Positions 7,801 through 9,265 of a stretch of 9,265 nucleotides of DNA are shown here, in pieces. Each line of letters begins with the position of its first letter. The stretch's first letter is position 1. The stretch is from contig CATYZV010000052.1 in assembly GCA_958415865.1 (NCBI GenBank), positions 1 to 9,265 on the forward strand, read 5' to 3'. A program made the position numbers and the translations under genes. The DNA comes from an uncultured Selenomonadaceae bacterium (GTDB taxonomy: Bacteria > Bacillota > Negativicutes > Selenomonadales > Selenomonadaceae). Under the pieces are notes generated by a model. That model was not told the DNA's origin, made no database searches, and was given only the letters and a program-made list of their open reading frames with translations.

Positions 7801-8209
7801 TTTCAAAATCTTGACGGGACATATCCTTCTGCATAGCAGCCTGAGCAGAAGCCAAGATTATGACCGGTTCCCTGCGCGTCAGCATTCCCAGTACCTTCAT
7901 GCGCTGTGCCTTCAGCTCCAAGCTCTTCGCCGTAGCTGAGACCGCCATAGCATCGAGTGCAGGCAGTTCGTAAATCCCTGCCTCAGGAAGCAGTGCCGAT
8001 AGATCGCTGAGCCAGTTTTCCGCACTCTCGCGGCTCGGCGTTACGATGACGGTCGGGCGCGGTGATTTCTCATAGCACGCCGCTATCACAGCGTGTTTCT
8101 GCGAGCCTGCCAAGCCGTATATATAAGACTGCGCACTGCTGCTCTCAAAACAGCCGCATATATTCTGAACACTGCTGTCTTGGCGCAGTGCAGCCAAAAT
8201 AGAAGCCAT
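4847..8209 (-). CDS. mfd: Transcription-repair coupling factor Mfd
   Basis: A 1120-residue SF2 DNA translocase, close to the usual length of about 1150-1180. Mfd removes RNA polymerase stalled at lesions and recruits UvrA. Residues 1 to about 220 are the UvrB-like module, with FSARGGIVDIYPI near 174-186. Residues about 428-490 are the RNA polymerase interaction domain (INIGDYVVHVNHGIGKYMG). The motor has Walker A GDVGFGKTE (581-589), DEEQRF (683-688), SATPIPRT (709-716) and GRVGRS (855-860), followed by the relay region GAGDLLGSQQHGH (908-920). Residues about 955-1060 are the C-terminal regulatory domain. All key motifs are intact. The ATG is preceded by AAGGTGAG. The upstream DNA is an IS element right end, so the native promoter region has been displaced. 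Mfd usually sits next to pth; that gene would be beyond the element, outside the window. Confidence 0.98.
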   Translation of the reverse strand: MASILAALRQDSSVQNICGCFESSSAQSYIYGLAGSQKHAVIAACYEKSPRPTVIVTPSRESAENWLSDLSALLPEAGIYELPALDAMAVSATAKSLELKAQRMKVLGMLTRREPVIILASAQAAMQKDMSRQDFENSSIQLEISKQYSHEELLNNFVSLGYENVDKVESIGQFSARGGIVDIYPINSDTPLRIEFFDEEIESIREFDVDSQRSVKSVSSCDILPLMRTDSTGTPSLFLSYLKQGSDIILDEPLHLKEYISAAIKENPEIKNSVYEWNHILAEAKKYNLLFLSLMMQRIPDTDPENLVSVTVKSTAPFQRQFHLLCEELKGWLEQKNRILIALTDDEKIKYMQDILQQNDIPLSREKNPEQLSDSMVTFTTASLLNGFEFPESHFVLITEKDILGRQKKRLKPRQSAKSSEGKITHFRDINIGDYVVHVNHGIGKYMGVETLQVGNVHRDYLHIKYSGTDKLFVPTDQVHLIQKYIGSEGEVPRLSKMNGTAWKKAKARAKASVENIAKDLIDLYAQRKSGKGYAFAPDTPWQKEFEEAFPYEETPDQLRAIKEIKADMEKPVPMDRLLCGDVGFGKTEVAIRAAFKAVMSGKQVAVLVPTTVLVQQHYKTFMNRFEGFGPHLGIICRFNSPKEQKQTLEDLATGRIDVLIGTHAILNTKKVKFKDLGLLIVDEEQRFGVKQKEKIKQMSHDIDVLSLSATPIPRTLHMSLVGARDMSVIETPPEERFPVQTYVIENNDTVIRDAIRREVRRGGQVYFIYNRIETIDDMFMQLTAMLPDIRIGVAHGQMSEEQLERAMLNFYEGKTDVLLATSIIENGLDVSNANTIIIYNADYFGLSQLYQMRGRVGRSKQMAFAYFIYQKDKVLSETAEKRLQAIKDFAELGSGFKIAMRDLEIRGAGDLLGSQQHGHISSVGFEMYCRLLEEAVETLRTGEPPKEKVEPVIELKVDAYLDGGYISDATNKIEVYQRIAAVRTEEHAAHLEEELIDRFGPLTEPVARLMQVVRLKNYARTLGIKQITEKPAFVEITFADAPNIAPENMIRLKQYFGNLLKLLPQQNVMQIKLTNLNRLRLLNTLSKALKLLSGEDLKKQKQEAAASLNTASRKNAAFV

Positions 8210-8212
8210 ATT

Positions 8213-8220
8213 CTCACCTT
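8213..8220 (-). promoter_or_regulatory. Ribosome binding site of mfd, next to the IS right end
   Basis: AAGGTGAG ends three bases before the mfd ATG if counted from its last G, and the GG core lies about seven bases upstream of the start. It is only about 18 bases from the proposed end of the IS element. The first 20 bases after the element (8237-8218) reach its edge, so the predicted omega-RNA guide overlaps the mfd translation start region. Confidence 0.7.
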
Positions 8221-8237
8221 TTCACATTTATTAGCCA

Positions 8238-8397
8238 GTGAACATACTCACCGCTTAACACCTACGGTGTTTGAAGCGGGAGCTTCCCGGTTCATCGAGC
8301 ACAGCTTTATGCCGAAACACAAAGTCTTACATGCTCTCCACAGGCTTATAGCTTTATATGCTATCCCGTGTGTCCCACGGTAATTATTTATTTCACT
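8238..8397 (-). ncRNA. Omega-RNA (reRNA) scaffold at the right end of the IS200/IS605-group element
   Basis: This 160-bp stretch after the tnpB stop codon has the conserved layout of the guide RNA of TnpB nucleases. Hairpins in minus-strand order are as follows. CCGTG/CACGG (8380-8376 with 8370-8366). ATAGC/GCTAT (8364-8360 with 8352-8348). GAGCA/TGCTC (8336-8332 with 8301-8297), enclosing CTTTGTG/CATAAAG (8324-8318 with 8311-8305). The final conserved double stem is at 8282-8247, ending in GTTCAC. The RNA probably begins inside the tnpB 3' end, so its 5' end is not fixed here. The guide is the flanking DNA just past 8238, starting TGGCTAATAAATGTG. The identity is based on resemblance to known Firmicutes IS605 right ends; the exact end could shift by a few bases. 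Confidence 0.8.
8247..8282 (-). repeat. Right-end imperfect palindrome of the IS element
   Basis: On the minus strand CCGCTT (8279-8274) pairs with AAGCGG (8256-8251). Inside it AACACC (8271-8266) pairs with GGTGTT (8262-8257) around a GTA loop, with a CA bulge. CTC (8282-8280) can pair with GAG (8249-8247) outside. In IS200/IS605 elements such subterminal palindromes are recognised by the TnpA transposase as single-stranded DNA, and in the RNA they form the last scaffold stem next to the guide. Confidence 0.8.
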
Positions 8398-9265
8398 TCA
8401 CGCTAAGGCAATCCGTTTTCCTTCTTCTCGGATATTGACTGCCGCGTTATAATCTCGGTCATGTTCCATGCTGCATTTCGGGCAGGTCCATTTTCTTACG
8501 GACAAATTCTTTGTGATATCTGTCTGAAAACCGCAGTTATGGCACAGCTGACTTGACGGAAACCATCTATCTATTTTGATAAATGTTTTCCCCTGCCATT
8601 CCAGTTTATATCTAAGCATTTCTACAAATTTGCTCCAGCCATTATCTGAAACAGATTTGCCAAAGCTGAATCGACCTTTTTTCTTGCGTTTAGCCATGGC
8701 TTTTACGGAAATATCTTCCACAGCTATGCAGTCAAAATGGTCAGCGAGATTTTTTGCCGCTTTATGCAAAAAGTCATTTCTTTGATTAGCAATTTTTTCA
8801 TGCAGGCGGGATAATCTCAAGCGCATTTTCGCATGATTATGGCTGTTTTTATCCGTCTTAGAGAATCTGCGGCAAAGCCTAGCGAGCCTTTTCTCGTTTT
8901 GGCGAAAGAAATTCGGGTATTGAGCACTTTTTCCGTCTGAATCGACAAACAGTCCGTGCATGGCAAAATCCAAGCCTGCAAACGTTTTCGGTATGAACTC
9001 AAGTATTTGGTTTTCATACTCAGTCAATACGCTGACAAAATATTTACCGCTCGGCGTTTTGCTGACGGTTACGGTTTTAATCGTGCTGTCTTCCATAATC
9101 GGTCTATGATAAACGAGTTTTACAAAGCCGATTTTCGGCAGTCTTATTCTGCTGTTTTCAATGCGGACAGAACCTCTTTGATTATTCGTAGAATAAGACT
9201 TGCGGCCTGATTTCTTGCTCTTGAACTTCGGAAATCCCGCTTTTTTGCCTTTTTTTACTCTATCA
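8398..9265 (-). CDS. tnpB: TnpB RNA-guided nuclease, 5' end beyond the window
   Basis: The reading frame is open from the right edge (first full codon at 9264) to TGA at 8400-8398, giving 288 visible residues. The ATG at 9096 is internal: the 56 codons before it encode conserved TnpB sequence such as KAGFPKFKSKKSGRK and IRLPKIGFVKLVYHRPI. About 90 N-terminal residues are missing from view, judging from the usual length near 370-400. The RuvC nuclease residues are intact: Asp in FAGLDFAMHG (codon 8970-8968), Glu in IAVEDIS (8718-8716) and Asp in HDRDYNAAVNI (8460-8452). A zinc finger with CHNC and CPKC spans 8544-8473. TnpB uses the omega-RNA to cut DNA next to a short target-adjacent motif, which helps the element persist. 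The protein looks active rather than decayed. Whether tnpA is present is not visible. Confidence 0.93.
   Translation of the reverse strand, partial: DRVKKGKKAGFPKFKSKKSGRKSYSTNNQRGSVRIENSRIRLPKIGFVKLVYHRPIMEDSTIKTVTVSKTPSGKYFVSVLTEYENQILEFIPKTFAGLDFAMHGLFVDSDGKSAQYPNFFRQNEKRLARLCRRFSKTDKNSHNHAKMRLRLSRLHEKIANQRNDFLHKAAKNLADHFDCIAVEDISVKAMAKRKKKGRFSFGKSVSDNGWSKFVEMLRYKLEWQGKTFIKIDRWFPSSQLCHNCGFQTDITKNLSVRKWTCPKCSMEHDRDYNAAVNIREEGKRIALA

Larger units (their letters stand above)
8238..9265 (-). mobile_element. IS200/IS605-group insertion sequence, right part
   Basis: The element comprises tnpB, the omega-RNA region and the subterminal palindrome. Its right end is placed at GTTCAC (8243-8238) by analogy with related elements; the left end lies outside the window. 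These elements make no target duplication, so only comparison with an empty site can fix the border. It lies 28 bp upstream of mfd in the same orientation. Confidence 0.85.

Noticed and set aside
8227..8262. A promoter for mfd formed at the IS junction (TAATAA as -10 box)
   Set aside because: No acceptable -35 box lies 16-18 bases upstream; the sequence there is GC-rich and matches TTGACA poorly.
8093..8383. Plus-strand open frame of 96 codons across the mfd start and the IS right end
   Set aside because: It crosses the element border and the structured omega-RNA region, so it is unlikely to be coding.
8398..9096. A 232-residue TnpB starting at the ATG 9096
   Set aside because: The frame stays open to the window edge, and the 56 upstream codons encode conserved TnpB sequence, so this Met is internal.

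Overview
The window looks like chromosomal DNA from a Bacillota (Firmicutes) bacterium, most likely of the Negativicutes. This rests on the run mfd – mazG (tetrapyrrole-methylase/MazG fusion) – HU, on strong AGGAGG-type ribosome binding sites, and on the general look of the proteins. The genus cannot be fixed by reading alone. All genes except the first lie on the minus strand, so the minus strand reads from right to left: IS element (tnpB) → mfd → mazG → HU → SDR oxidoreductase → sppA. A plus-strand AraC-family regulator sits at the left edge, convergent with sppA.

Region by region. 5-898: AraC-type regulator. 889-934: hairpin with a T tract, acting as the sppA terminator and overlapping the regulator's stop codon. 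943-1779: SppA-type S49 peptidase with no visible membrane anchor, with its own promoter at 1821-1849. 1843-2610: short-chain dehydrogenase of unknown substrate. 2631-2672: terminator of HU. 2696-2971: HU histone-like protein with a GTG start. 2972-3186: a strongly structured 215-bp spacer with two distinct blocks, a nested stem with possible pseudoknot pairing next to HU and a set of interlocking palindromes next to mazG. 3187-4644: MazG/YabN. 4645-4846: mazG control region, with a near-consensus promoter followed by an intrinsic terminator lying before the mazG start, which suggests attenuation or a very short RNA. 4847-8209: Mfd transcription-repair coupling factor. 8210-8397: right end of an IS200/IS605-group element, including the omega-RNA scaffold. 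8398-9265: TnpB, running off the right edge.

Working together: mfd, mazG and HU form a genome-maintenance group covering transcription-coupled repair, nucleotide-pool cleaning and nucleoid structure. They are not one simple operon, since terminators and promoters separate mfd from mazG and HU from the genes beyond it. The IS element ends only about 28 bp before the mfd start codon, in the same orientation. The omega-RNA guide is therefore taken from the mfd 5' untranslated region, and mfd probably depends on transcription through the element.

The best candidates for something undescribed are the structured RNA/DNA block before HU, the promoter-terminator leader before mazG, and the tnpB-omegaRNA-mfd arrangement. 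None of these can be proved novel without comparison to related genomes.
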